Made by a program: the position numbers and the translations under genes. A model generated the notes under the pieces. It was not told the DNA's origin. It searched no databases and saw only the letters and a program-made list of their open reading frames with translations. Shown here piece by piece: positions 42,941 to 51,218 of a stretch of 64,000 nucleotides of DNA. Source of the DNA: Nonomuraea turcica (GTDB taxonomy: Bacteria > Actinomycetota > Actinomycetes > Streptosporangiales > Streptosporangiaceae). Numbering within the stretch: position 1 is the stretch's first letter; each line of letters opens with the position of its first letter. The stretch spans positions 124,001-188,000 of the forward strand of contig NZ_JAUZQF010000008.1 in the NCBI RefSeq assembly GCF_030718205.1. Direction: 5' to 3'.

Positions 42941-44143
42941 ATGCGCACCCTCGCGATATTCGCCGGATTCGCCCTCATCGGGGCAATGATCTTTACGATC
43001 GTCTCCTTCTCCACCACGCCCGCGACCGAGCCCGCGGCGGCGGCCAAGCCCCACACCGAGACCCTCCAGGAACGGCTCAGGCGCCTGCCCGGCGACTACC
43101 GCGGCTGGGCAGAGCTCGGCGCCCAGTACGTGGACCAGGCCAGGATCATCGGCGACCCGTCGTACTACACCAAGGCCGAGGGCGCGCTCGACACCGCCGC
43201 CAAGCTGAAGCCCGGCGACGACGCGGTGCTGGCGGGCCAGGCCGCCCTGGCGGCCGGCCGCCACGAGTTCGCCGAAGCGGCACGGCTGGCCGAGCGGGCC
43301 CTCGACGCCAACCCGTACTCCGCCACGGCCTACGGTGTGCTGGCCGACGCCAAGACCCAGCTCGGGGACCTGCGCAGCGCCGAGCGGGCCGTGGCCAAGA
43401 TGCTGGACCTGCGCCCGGGGGTGGCGGCGTTCGCCCGCGCCTCCTACGCCGCGGAGCTGCTCGGCGACGTGGACGGGGCCCGCAGGTACCTGGACTACGC
43501 ACACAAGGACGCCTGGCGCCCGGCCGACCTCGCCTACGCCCGCTACTACCTGGGCGAGCTGGCGCTGCACGAAGGCGACCTGGTCACCGCCGACGACTGG
43601 TACACCAAGGCACTCCAGGCCTACCCCGCCTACACGCCGGCCCTGGCCGGCCAGGCCAAGGCGGCGGCGCTCGGCGGCCGCCTGACCGAGGCACTCGACA
43701 TCTACGAGCGGGTCGTCGAACGGCTCCCGCTTCCCCAATACCTCATCGAGCAGGGCGAGACCCAGCTCAAAGCCGGTGGGCGCCCCGACTGGACGTTGCT
43801 CAAGGCGCAGGGGCAACTGTTCGAGTCCGCGGGCGTGCAGGACTTCCTGACGTGGGCGGAGTTCGAGGCCGACCACGGGGATCCGGCTCTGGCCGTGAAG
43901 TATGCCAGGACCGAGTACGACCGCAACCAGAACCCCGTCGCCGCCGACGTCCTCGCCTGGTCCCTGTACAAGGCGGGCAAGCCGGAGGAGGCGCTCCCGT
44001 ACGCGAAGAAGGCCACCTCGACCGGCTGGCGCAACCCGCTGATCCGCTACCACCGCGCCAAGATCGAGCAGGCTCTGGGCCTGCCGGCGCGGGTGGACCC
44101 CGGCTTCGATCCGTCACTCTCCGCCCTCGCGAGGTTCTCATGA
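42941..44143 (+). CDS. Membrane-anchored tetratricopeptide-repeat protein
   Basis: Protein of 400 aa. A single N-terminal hydrophobic segment (TLAIFAGFALIGAMIFTIVSF, residues ~3-23) would anchor it or act as an uncleaved signal. The rest is helical repeats of TPR type, for example VLAGQAALAAGRHEFAEAARLAERALDANP and ADDWYTKALQAYPAYTPALAGQAKAAAL. TPRs mediate protein assembly, here perhaps between the DUF4331 protein and the transporter. It overlaps the next gene by 4 nt (ATGA). Confidence 0.8.
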   Translation: MRTLAIFAGFALIGAMIFTIVSFSTTPATEPAAAAKPHTETLQERLRRLPGDYRGWAELGAQYVDQARIIGDPSYYTKAEGALDTAAKLKPGDDAVLAGQAALAAGRHEFAEAARLAERALDANPYSATAYGVLADAKTQLGDLRSAERAVAKMLDLRPGVAAFARASYAAELLGDVDGARRYLDYAHKDAWRPADLAYARYYLGELALHEGDLVTADDWYTKALQAYPAYTPALAGQAKAAALGGRLTEALDIYERVVERLPLPQYLIEQGETQLKAGGRPDWTLLKAQGQLFESAGVQDFLTWAEFEADHGDPALAVKYARTEYDRNQNPVAADVLAWSLYKAGKPEEALPYAKKATSTGWRNPLIRYHRAKIEQALGLPARVDPGFDPSLSALARFS

Positions 44144-45813
44144 GACCGGTCCGGCTCGGCCTGCTGTCCGGGGCGGCGGCCCTGCTGCTGTCCCTGTGCG
44201 CGGGCGTCCTGCTGCCCGCCTCGGCCCAGGCTGCTTCGTCGCTGCACCCGCTCGGCAAGTTCACCGCCAACCACTACAACGGCCTGCGGATCACCCCGTC
44301 AGAGGTACGCAACCTCGCCGTCGTGGACCTGGCCGAGTTGCCGACCCTGCAGGCCAAGCCGCAGGTCAACGCCGGGTACGCGGCCCGCCGCTGCGCCGCG
44401 CTCGCGGCCGCCCAACGTCTCGTGGTCGCGGGGAAGGCAGTGCCGTGGCGGGTGGCGAGCTCGGAGTTCGCCTACACCCCCGGCGAGGGGGGTCTCCAGA
44501 CCAGCCGCCTGACCTGCCGGCTCGTCGCCGCGGTCCGCGCCTCGGGAGACGTGGAGTTCACCGACGGGTTCCAGCAGGACAGGATCGGCTGGCGGGAGAT
44601 CACCGCCGTCGGCGAAGGGGTGCGACTGTCGCGATCGTCGGTGCCCGCCGTGAGCGTGAGCCGGGAGCTGCGGGCGTACCCGGACGACCTGCTGTCCGAC
44701 CCGCTCGATCAGCGCACCGCCACGCTGACCGCGTCCGACGTGCCCGGGTCCGGCACCATGTCCGACGTGCCAGGGTCTGGCACCATGTCCGGCCTGGGCA
44801 CCGGCCTGTCGTCCCCTGGCGGCCCTGCCGGCGGCGGTGGCGCCGGCGTTCCGGGCGGGATCGGGATCGGCGGGCCCATCGGTGACGCACTGAGCGCCCT
44901 GGACCGGACGTTCACCGAGCTGGTCGGCTCGGACTCGCTCACGGTGCCGCTCGGGCTGCTGGCCGTCGGGCTGGCCGTGGTGCTGGGGGCCGGGCACGCC
45001 CTGATCCCCGGGCACGGCAAGACCATCATGGCCGCGTACCTGGCCGGGCGGCGCGGCCGGCCACGCGACGCGCTCGTCGTGGGGGCGACGGTGACGGCCA
45101 CACACACGGTCGGGGTGCTGGTGGTGGGGTTGCTGCTGACCGTGTTCACAGCGCTGGCCGGGGAGTCGGTGCTGTCCTGGCTGGGCGTGGCCAGCGGCGT
45201 CTTGATCGCCGTCATCGGCCTCCGCCTCCTCCTGAACGCCCGCCGCGGCTCCCTCCACGGGCACGGACACGGGCATGGACATGGCCACGGGCATGGGCAC
45301 GGGCACGACCACGACCACGACCACGGGCACGGCCACGGGCACGGGCACGGGCACGGGCACGCGCACGACCACGGACACGCGCACGACCACGAAGGCGACG
45401 ATGACGGCAGCGGCAGCGGCAGCGGCAGCGGCAGCGGCAGCGGCAGCGGCAGCGGCAGCGGCAGCAACGACTCTGGCCACGCCGGCACGGCCAGGCGCGC
45501 CGGACTTGTCGGACTCGGCGTAGCAGGCGGCCTCGTCCCCAGCCCTTCAGCCCTGATCGTCCTCCTCGGCGCGATCGCCCTCGGCCGCACCTGGTTCGGC
45601 GTGGCGCTGGTGACCGCCTACGGCGTCGGTATGGCGGCGACGCTGACCATCACGGGCCTGCTCCTGGTCAAACTGGTGGACCGCCTGGAACAACGCGCCT
45701 CCGCCGGCCGCCGCCTGGCCGCCAGGGTGTCCGGCCTGGCCCCGCTCGGCACGGCCGCGATGGTCGTCCTCCTGGGCACGGGCCTCGCCCTCCGCTCGGC
45801 AATCGCCCTCTAG
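44140..45813 (+). CDS. NicO-family Ni/Co transporter-like protein with His-rich loop and exported N-domain
   Basis: Membrane protein of 557 aa. A signal peptide (LLSGAAALLLSLCAGVLLPASAQA) leads an extracytoplasmic domain of ~230 residues with two adjacent copies of SDVPGSGTMS. Membrane helices then begin near residue 265, and the metal-transport motif GAGHALIPGHGKTIMAAYL is near residue 285. A cytoplasmic or exposed loop at ~373-418 is almost only Gly-His and Asp-His pairs, followed by ten Gly-Ser pairs. NicO/RcnA proteins move Ni2+ or Co2+, and the His run would bind such metals. The N-terminal extracellular domain is unusual for RcnA. Coupled to the TPR gene. Confidence 0.8.
   Translation: MRPVRLGLLSGAAALLLSLCAGVLLPASAQAASSLHPLGKFTANHYNGLRITPSEVRNLAVVDLAELPTLQAKPQVNAGYAARRCAALAAAQRLVVAGKAVPWRVASSEFAYTPGEGGLQTSRLTCRLVAAVRASGDVEFTDGFQQDRIGWREITAVGEGVRLSRSSVPAVSVSRELRAYPDDLLSDPLDQRTATLTASDVPGSGTMSDVPGSGTMSGLGTGLSSPGGPAGGGGAGVPGGIGIGGPIGDALSALDRTFTELVGSDSLTVPLGLLAVGLAVVLGAGHALIPGHGKTIMAAYLAGRRGRPRDALVVGATVTATHTVGVLVVGLLLTVFTALAGESVLSWLGVASGVLIAVIGLRLLLNARRGSLHGHGHGHGHGHGHGHGHDHDHDHGHGHGHGHGHGHAHDHGHAHDHEGDDDGSGSGSGSGSGSGSGSGSGSNDSGHAGTARRAGLVGLGVAGGLVPSPSALIVLLGAIALGRTWFGVALVTAYGVGMAATLTITGLLLVKLVDRLEQRASAGRRLAARVSGLAPLGTAAMVVLLGTGLALRSAIAL
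45406..45465. repeat. Hexanucleotide repeat (GGCAGC)10 inside the NicO gene
   Basis: Ten exact copies of GGCAGC encode a Gly-Ser linker directly after the His-rich segment. The period is a multiple of three, so slippage changes linker length without frameshift. The preceding ~150 nt (from about 45255) are also a GGGCAC/GACCAC-type repeat encoding Gly-His and Asp-His. Confidence 0.95.
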
Positions 45814-45837
45814 CACGACCGCCCACGCCACACTTAT

Positions 45838-45869
45838 AGTCATGTCCATGACTACTCATGGGCATGACT
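45838..45869. promoter_or_regulatory. Two adjacent PadR operator-like palindromes and -10 element
   Basis: AGTCATGTCCATGACT (45838-45853) is a palindrome with 7-bp arms, directly followed by the related ACTCATGGGCATGACT (45854-45869). TATAGT at 45835-45840 resembles a -10 hexamer. The second palindrome ends 5 nt before the padR start codon, so transcript and operator overlap. Autorepression by the PadR protein is the simple reading. Confidence 0.65.
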
Positions 45870-45874
45870 AGTCC

Positions 45875-46450
45875 ATGGCCCTCCGACACGCGGTCCTGGC
45901 GGCCCTGCTCGACGGCGAATACAGCGGCTACCAACTCACCAAGATCTTCGATATCGGCGTCTCCAACTTCTGGTACGCCGCCCCACAGCAGCTCTACGCC
46001 GAGCTGACCAAGCTCGAGGCCGACGCCCTGGTGTCCGGCCGGGAGGTCGTCCAGCAGGGCCGCCCCAACAAGCGGGTGTTCAAGGTCACCGAAGCCGGCG
46101 TCGACGAGCTGGCGTCCTTCGCCGCGGCCCCGGCCAAGCCCCTGTTGATCCGTGAGGACCTGGCCGTCAAGGTCCACGCCGTTGACGTGCTCGACCCCGC
46201 GCCGGTGATCGCACAGCTCCGGGAACGGGCCGAGCAGGCCGCGGTCAAGATGGCGTTCTTCGAGCAGACCCTGGTACGCCTGCGCGGCGACCTGGATGAG
46301 GAGACGTTCCTGCGCGAGGGGGACCGCATCGGCCCCTACCTGTCCTGTCTGGCCGGATGCCGGCTGGAGCGGGAGATGCGCGACTGGTGCCTGCAGACCG
46401 CGCGGACGCTGAGCGAGCGCGCCGCCCACGCCGGAAGGAAGACCCCATGA
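45875..46450 (+). CDS. PadR-family transcriptional regulator
   Basis: Regulator of 191 aa. Winged-helix N-terminus (AVLAALLDGEYSGYQLTKIFDIGVSNFWYA, QQLYAELTKLEADALV, RPNKRVFKVTEAGVDELASF) and a helical C-terminal domain. There is no clear ribosome site because the operators crowd the start codon; the transcript may be nearly leaderless. It is coupled (ATGA overlap) to an SGNH hydrolase, a stable regulator-plus-enzyme pair. Confidence 0.9.
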   Translation: MALRHAVLAALLDGEYSGYQLTKIFDIGVSNFWYAAPQQLYAELTKLEADALVSGREVVQQGRPNKRVFKVTEAGVDELASFAAAPAKPLLIREDLAVKVHAVDVLDPAPVIAQLRERAEQAAVKMAFFEQTLVRLRGDLDEETFLREGDRIGPYLSCLAGCRLEREMRDWCLQTARTLSERAAHAGRKTP

Positions 46451-47244
46451 CCTACAGCCGATACGTCGCGCTCGGCGACAGCCAGACCGAGGGCCTGGGC
46501 GACGGCGACGACGTCCGCGGCCACCGCGGCTGGGCCGACCGCTTCGCCGAGCAGCTGGCCCGCGCCAATCCCGACCTGCTCTACGCCAACCTCGCCGTCC
46601 GCGGCCGCCAGGCCGCCCAGATCCGGGACGAGCAGTTGCCGGTCGCTCTGGAGCTTCGCCCCGACCTGGCCACGGTCATGGCGGGCATGAACGACGTGAT
46701 CCGCCCCGGCTTCGACGCCGCTCAGGTGGCCGCTGTGCTGGAGGACATGTTCGTGGCTCTGACCGGCGCGGGAGCTCGTGTGGTCACGGTGACGTTCCCC
46801 GACATCGGCGCGATCGCGCCGCTGGCCAGACCGCTCCGGCCCAGGGTGCTCGACCTCAATGCCCGCATCAGGGACGCCGCCGCACGCCATGGCGTCACGC
46901 TCGTGGACACGTTCCGGCTCGCCTACGTCACCGACGCGCGGATGTGGAGCGTCGACCGGCTGCATGCCAGTCCGGAGGGCCATGCCCGCTTCGCCGCCGG
47001 AGTCGCGCACGCCTTGGAGCTGCCGGGTAGCGACGACACGTGGACGGCTCCGCTCCCGGCGCTGGCCGCGCCACCGCCCTGGCGCGCGGCGGCGGTGGAG
47101 GCGCGGTGGCTGGCCACGTTCCTTGGGCCGTGGCTCGCCCGCCGTTTGCGCGGCCGCTCCTCAGGCGACGGCCGCACGGCCAAGCGCCCCCTGCTCACGC
47201 CGGTGATCGTCGGCGATCAGTCGATCTCAGGCACGTCGGGATAG
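46447..47244 (+). CDS. SGNH/GDSL hydrolase
   Basis: Esterase-like enzyme of 265 aa. Block I ALGDSQTEGLGD (Ser nucleophile about residue 10), block III GMNDV, and block V VDRLHAS with the Asp-x-x-His pair, so all catalytic residues are present. No signal peptide, hence cytoplasmic. ATG 46447 overlaps the padR stop. The C-terminal ~60 residues are proline- and arginine-rich and outside the core fold. The 3' end overlaps the convergent nucleotidyltransferase gene by 28 nt. Confidence 0.88.
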   Translation: MTYSRYVALGDSQTEGLGDGDDVRGHRGWADRFAEQLARANPDLLYANLAVRGRQAAQIRDEQLPVALELRPDLATVMAGMNDVIRPGFDAAQVAAVLEDMFVALTGAGARVVTVTFPDIGAIAPLARPLRPRVLDLNARIRDAAARHGVTLVDTFRLAYVTDARMWSVDRLHASPEGHARFAAGVAHALELPGSDDTWTAPLPALAAPPPWRAAAVEARWLATFLGPWLARRLRGRSSGDGRTAKRPLLTPVIVGDQSISGTSG

Positions 47245-47903
47245 TCGTAGTCCGCATCGCCGTCGTCGGCCCGCCGAAGCTTGATGTCCTCGAGCCACGC
47301 CTGTGCGAAGCGCCGGACCTGTCTGATCTGCACCTCGTCGAGCCCGTAGGCCTCGAACTCCTCGCTCCCCATGAGATCGACGAACTCCAGCCGCATGGCC
47401 AGCTCATAGGTCGAGAAATGATCGTTGTGCGGCTTGGCCAGGCTCTCCAGCGCGCGGAAGGAGTAGAGATGGCTCACGGACTCGACGTCGATGATGTCGC
47501 GGGCGTAGCTGCGCTCGTGCAAGGCCCGCATCTTGAGCCCGATCGCGTCTTCCACACTCAGCACTCGCACCGTGCCGCACGTGACAGGAGGCTGTTGGAG
47601 GGCTTCCCGCAGCAGGTCGAATTCGCAACGCTCACTGGTCGCCGTGTCCTCGATCATCAGACGGCCCATCCGCGGTGTCACCTCGATGATCGACGCCTGC
47701 AGCGCCGCAGCGTGGAACGCGCCCGTGACGCCGCAGACCACATCGGGCAGCCCCATCTCCGTGGCGAAATCGAGGTCTCGGCTCAGCCGGTCCGTGAAGC
47801 CATGGGCCCGCATCGCATAGCCACCCGCGAGCGCCAACGCATAGCGCTCACACACCGGCGACACCACGTTGAGCAGCCGCTCCTGGAAGGGCGGAAAGCG
47901 CAT
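47217..47903 (-). CDS. AbiEii/AbiGii-like nucleotidyltransferase (toxin candidate)
   Basis: Protein of about 228 aa. The minimal nucleotidyltransferase motif reads LALAGGYAMRAHGFTDRLSRDLDFAT (Gly 27-28, Ser 41, Asp 43 and Asp 45), followed by DIIDVESVSHLYSF and a helical C-terminus; this is the AbiEii family layout. AbiEii toxins act in type IV toxin-antitoxin systems and phage abortive infection by nucleotidylating tRNA or similar targets. ATG 47903 overlaps the stop of the small partner gene by ATGA. The partner is not a typical AbiEi. Confidence 0.75.
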   Translation of the reverse strand: MRFPPFQERLLNVVSPVCERYALALAGGYAMRAHGFTDRLSRDLDFATEMGLPDVVCGVTGAFHAAALQASIIEVTPRMGRLMIEDTATSERCEFDLLREALQQPPVTCGTVRVLSVEDAIGLKMRALHERSYARDIIDVESVSHLYSFRALESLAKPHNDHFSTYELAMRLEFVDLMGSEEFEAYGLDEVQIRQVRRFAQAWLEDIKLRRADDGDADYDYPDVPEID

Positions 47904-48226
47904 CAGCCGGACGTCTTCCTCCGGAGGAGGAGCTTGTTCTCCCAGGCCTGACGGTATCCCGGGCCAAGCCCCTTTCTCAGCACCGGCCAGTCGGCGACGA
48001 GATGATCGGCGTTCAGGTAGGCCTCGTAGTCGACCCGCCGGCCAGTGGTGATCACGGTGCGATACATCTCCATCCGGATCCCCCGCTTGGACAAGTCGAA
48101 TGCGGTCAGTCCCGACCACGCCAGGTGCTGCGGCAAGGCCACGACACCCTCGGCCGGACCCTGGAGGTCGTCCAAGGAGTCAGGGATCTTGTCCTCGAGC
48201 CCTTCGTACCAAGAAGGAAGCGGCAT
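47903..48226 (-). CDS. Small partner of the AbiEii-like gene (antitoxin candidate)
   Basis: Protein of about 107 aa, unknown family to me. Readable text: SLDDLQGPAEGVVALPQHLAWSG, then EMYRTVITTGRRVDYEAYLN and a basic end (RQAWENKLLLRRK). No winged helix, so unlike classical AbiEi antitoxin it would not repress DNA by that route. The 4-nt overlap with the nucleotidyltransferase and the order small gene then enzyme are typical of toxin-antitoxin pairs. ATG 48226 lies 4 nt after the stop of the upstream membrane-protein gene, so it may be translated by reinitiation; GTG/ATG starts up to 48271 are possible. Confidence 0.55.
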   Translation of the reverse strand: MPLPSWYEGLEDKIPDSLDDLQGPAEGVVALPQHLAWSGLTAFDLSKRGIRMEMYRTVITTGRRVDYEAYLNADHLVADWPVLRKGLGPGYRQAWENKLLLRRKTSG

Positions 48227-48230
48227 GACG

Positions 48231-48986
48231 TCAAGTATGCCGACGACCACGCCGCGTGGAAGGCAGATCATGACGCCCGGAGAGAAACTCCTGGAAGGCG
48301 ATCTTGACCCCGATCACCGGCCGCCGCCACCTCTCCTCACGGTGGATGGCCCTGGCCATCTTGCGCGGCGACTTCTTGGCAAAGAACCAGTGCGCCCACG
48401 GCGACCCGGGCCGCGCCAGCCGTATCGCCCCCACCAGGAGCATCGGCGGCACGAACAACCCCGCCATCCCGGTCCAGATCTTGCCCTTGAGCAACGTGAT
48501 CACGGCCAGCGCCGAGTTCGCGACGATCAACGCGGTGGGATTGACCCACGTGCCGTAGTCCCAGATCAACGGGCGCAGACCGATGAGGAGCAGACCGGTG
48601 ACCGCGATGGCGATGAAGACCGCGTCGACCGACGTCCGCCCTTCCTCCTCCCAGTACACGTCGTGCAGGTGCAGGATCAACGCGAACTCGTCCAGCACCA
48701 GCGCAGAGCCGACGCCGAACACGCAGGCCGCGAGCACGTATCCCGTCTGCGACGCGGGCGAGACGATGAACCCCGTCACCCCGCCGATCAACATCAGGAT
48801 GACGCCGAACACGACGTGGTGGATGTGCATCTCCCCCACGTTCACGTTACGGAACCAGCCCACCTTCGCCCTGATCAGGCGCACATTGATGCGGGTGGCG
48901 ATGAACGCCACGATGAGCGTGACGAAGTAACAGAACAGCGGCAGCCGTCCTGTGTCGACGATGTTGTAGCGAAACCAATCCCCCAT
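48231..48986 (-). CDS. Integral membrane protein with conserved His/Asp clusters
   Basis: Protein of 251 aa with about six hydrophobic segments. Conserved-looking polar clusters lie at membrane borders: GEMHIHHVVFGV near residue 52 and DEFALILHLHDVYWEEEGRTSVDAV near residue 105, which could bind a metal. The C-terminus is basic and cytoplasmic. I recognise it only as a hypothetical actinobacterial membrane protein type. Directly upstream of the small antitoxin candidate. Confidence 0.75.
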   Translation of the reverse strand: MGDWFRYNIVDTGRLPLFCYFVTLIVAFIATRINVRLIRAKVGWFRNVNVGEMHIHHVVFGVILMLIGGVTGFIVSPASQTGYVLAACVFGVGSALVLDEFALILHLHDVYWEEEGRTSVDAVFIAIAVTGLLLIGLRPLIWDYGTWVNPTALIVANSALAVITLLKGKIWTGMAGLFVPPMLLVGAIRLARPGSPWAHWFFAKKSPRKMARAIHREERWRRPVIGVKIAFQEFLSGRHDLPSTRRGRRHT

Positions 48987-49026
48987 GACTTGTAAACGAT
49001 GGTACGAGCCCCTTGCCGGTATCGCG

Positions 49027-49731
49027 TCAGGAGAGGAACCCTCGCAACAGCGCGGCCGTGCCTTCCAGGTGTTCGGTCATCGCCCGGCGCGCCGCCTCGG
49101 GGTCGCCGGCGAGGATGGCGTCCACGATGGCCTGGTGCTGCAGGGCGGCGTGGTCCAGGTTGACCTGGAGCATCGGGATGGCGTTCAGCAGGTCGCTCAC
49201 CCGCGACCGCGCGTCGGCGCAGGTGGTGGCCAGCAGGGTCGAGCCGGTCAGCTCGGCGATGGACAGGTGGAAGGCCGTGTCGAGACGGCGGTAGTCCGCC
49301 AGCGAGGCCTCGTTCAGCTCCGACAACCTGCGCAGCAGCATAGCCCGTTTCTCGCCGGTCAGCTCGGAGGTGGCCAGGACCTGGGCGGCCCCGCACTCAA
49401 CGGCCAGCCGGAACGTCAGGGCGTCGGAAAGGTCGTCCATGCCCATCTCCGCCAGAACCTGCCGCAGGTCGCCCGCGTCCGGTTTGGGCGGCTCGTACGT
49501 GACGAAAGCCCCTCCATACCGACCCCGCCGCACGTCCAGGTAGCCCGCGTCCGACAGGGCGCGGATCGCCTCGCGGAGGGTCACCCTGCTGATGCCGAGC
49601 TGGACGGCCAGCTCGCGCTCGGGGGGAAGCTTGTCGCCTGGCGCCACCACGCCCAGCTTGATGGCCTGAAGCAGCCGCTCCACGGTCTCCTCGAAGGCGT
49701 TGCCCGCCCTGACCGGGCGCAACACCGTCAT
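49027..49731 (-). CDS. FadR-subfamily GntR regulator
   Basis: Regulator of about 234 aa. Winged helix with KLPPERELAVQLGISRVTLREAIRALSDAGYLDVRRGRYGGAFV, then an all-helical FCD ligand domain whose metal-binding residues are seen in RRLDTAFHLSIAELTG and HQAIVDAILAGDPEAARRAMTEH. ATG 49731 is used; in-frame TTG codons at 49752 and 49773 are alternatives. Divergent from the gamma-glutamylation operon, which it most likely controls through the 49796-49808 site. Confidence 0.88.
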   Translation of the reverse strand: MTVLRPVRAGNAFEETVERLLQAIKLGVVAPGDKLPPERELAVQLGISRVTLREAIRALSDAGYLDVRRGRYGGAFVTYEPPKPDAGDLRQVLAEMGMDDLSDALTFRLAVECGAAQVLATSELTGEKRAMLLRRLSELNEASLADYRRLDTAFHLSIAELTGSTLLATTCADARSRVSDLLNAIPMLQVNLDHAALQHQAIVDAILAGDPEAARRAMTEHLEGTAALLRGFLS

Positions 49732-49795
49732 CAAACGCGCCGACTCGTCCAACGTGGCCCCAGGTCTTGACAAGCGATCCCGGCATGCACATCAA

Positions 49796-49808
49796 TGGTC
49801 TGAGACTA
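49796..49808. promoter_or_regulatory. FadR-type operator candidate
   Basis: TGGTCTGAGACTA fits the FadR-subfamily pattern TnGTnnnACnA type dyad with one mismatch between arms. It lies in the 123-nt gap between the divergent regulator and the ligase gene. Confidence 0.45.
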
Positions 49809-49854
49809 GCCCAATCGCCGGAAAGCGCGCCATGCCAGATGGGAGCGACGTCAC

Positions 49855-51216
49855 GTGAGCAGCGAAGGGTTCCTGACCGCCGGCGAGCTGCGTGACGAGG
49901 TGGCGGCCGGGCGGATCGACACCGTTCTGCTGGCGATCGCCGACATGCAGGGCCGGTTGCAGGGCAAGAGACTGTCAGCGCGCTACTTTCTCGAAGAGGT
50001 GCTGCACCACGGCTCCGAGGGCTGCAACTACCTGCTCGCGGTGGACGTGGACATGAACACCGTCTCCGGCTACGCGATGTCGTCCTGGGAGCGCGGGTAC
50101 GGCGACTTCGTGATGAAGCCCGACCTGGCCACGCTGCGCCGGGTGCCGTGGCAGGAGGGGACCGCGATGCTGATGGCGGATCTGGCGTGGGAGGACGGCG
50201 GCGACGTGACCGCCTCGCCCCGCCAGATCCTGCGCAAGCAGCTGGCCCGCCTGGCCGAGCGCGGCATGGCCGCGTATGTGGGCACCGAGCTGGAGTTCGT
50301 CGTCTACGAGGACAGCTACGAGGACGCCTGGAAGCGCGCCTATCGCGACATGTCGCCCGCGAACCTCTACAACGTCGACTACTCCCTCCTCGGCACCGCC
50401 CGCATCGAGCCGCTCCTGCGCCGCATCCGGCTGAGCATGGAGGGCGCCGGCCTGTACGTCGAGTCCGCCAAAGGCGAGTGCAACCTGGGCCAGCACGAGA
50501 TCGCCTTCCGCTACGACGAGGCGCTCAAGACCTGCGACAACCACGCCATCTACAAGAACGGCTCCAAGGAGATCGCCGCCCAGGAGGGCAAGTCGATCAC
50601 TTTCATGGCCAAGCCGAACCAGCGCGAGGGCAATTCCTGCCACATCCACATCTCGCTGCGCACCGTGGACGGCGACCCGGTGATGGCGGGCGAAGGGCCG
50701 TTCGGGCTGTCGCCGCTCGGCGCCCGCTTCATCGCCGGCCAGCAGGCCTGCCTGCGCGAGCTCACCCTCCTGTACGCCCCCAACATCAACTCCTACAAGC
50801 GCTACGTCCCCGGCAGCTTCGCCCCCACGGCCGTCAAGTGGGGCGTCGACAACCGCACCTGCGCGCTGCGCCTCGTCGGCCACGGCCAGTCGCTGCGCGT
50901 GGAGAACCGGGTGCCGGGCGGCGACGTCAACCCGTACCTGGCGGTGTCCGCGCTGATCGCGGCCGGGCTGTACGGGATCGACAACGAGCTGCCGCTGGAG
51001 GACCCCTTCGAGGGCAACGCCTACGCCTCTGGCGCCGAGACCGTGCCGCACACGCTGCGCGACGCGCTCGCCCTGTTCGAGGGGTCGAAGCTGGCCCGCG
51101 TGGCGTTCGGCGAGGACGTGGTCGAGCACTACGCGAACAACGCGCGGGTGGAGCTGGCCGCGTTCGACGCGGCGGTGACGGATTGGGAGATGTTCCGTGG
51201 GTTCGAACGGATGTGA
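49855..51216 (+). CDS. Glutamine-synthetase-like gamma-glutamyl-amine ligase (PuuA/GlnA4 type)
   Basis: GS-fold enzyme of 453 aa, ATP-dependent addition of glutamate to an amine. ATP/metal-binding segments: YVGTELEFVVYED, ESAKGECNLGQHEI, KPNQREGNSCHIHISL, NINSYKRYVPGSFAPT and RVENRVPGGDVNPYL. It lacks the NLYDLP adenylylation motif of true GlnA. The neighbours (aldehyde dehydrogenase, SDR, PuuD-like hydrolase, FadR regulator) mark a catabolic gamma-glutamylation pathway. The substrate may be ethanolamine (as for streptomycete GlnA4) or a polyamine (GlnA3/PuuA). GTG start with GGGAG 9 nt upstream. Confidence 0.88.
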   Translation: MSSEGFLTAGELRDEVAAGRIDTVLLAIADMQGRLQGKRLSARYFLEEVLHHGSEGCNYLLAVDVDMNTVSGYAMSSWERGYGDFVMKPDLATLRRVPWQEGTAMLMADLAWEDGGDVTASPRQILRKQLARLAERGMAAYVGTELEFVVYEDSYEDAWKRAYRDMSPANLYNVDYSLLGTARIEPLLRRIRLSMEGAGLYVESAKGECNLGQHEIAFRYDEALKTCDNHAIYKNGSKEIAAQEGKSITFMAKPNQREGNSCHIHISLRTVDGDPVMAGEGPFGLSPLGARFIAGQQACLRELTLLYAPNINSYKRYVPGSFAPTAVKWGVDNRTCALRLVGHGQSLRVENRVPGGDVNPYLAVSALIAAGLYGIDNELPLEDPFEGNAYASGAETVPHTLRDALALFEGSKLARVAFGEDVVEHYANNARVELAAFDAAVTDWEMFRGFERM

Positions 51217-51218
51217 GC

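Noticed and set aside
42889..45813. 974-codon open frame spanning the TPR gene and NicO gene
   Set aside because: The first 1250 nt are an Arg/Pro-rich out-of-frame reading of the TPR gene; the real NicO start is the ATG at 44140, which has a signal peptide and overlaps the TPR stop.
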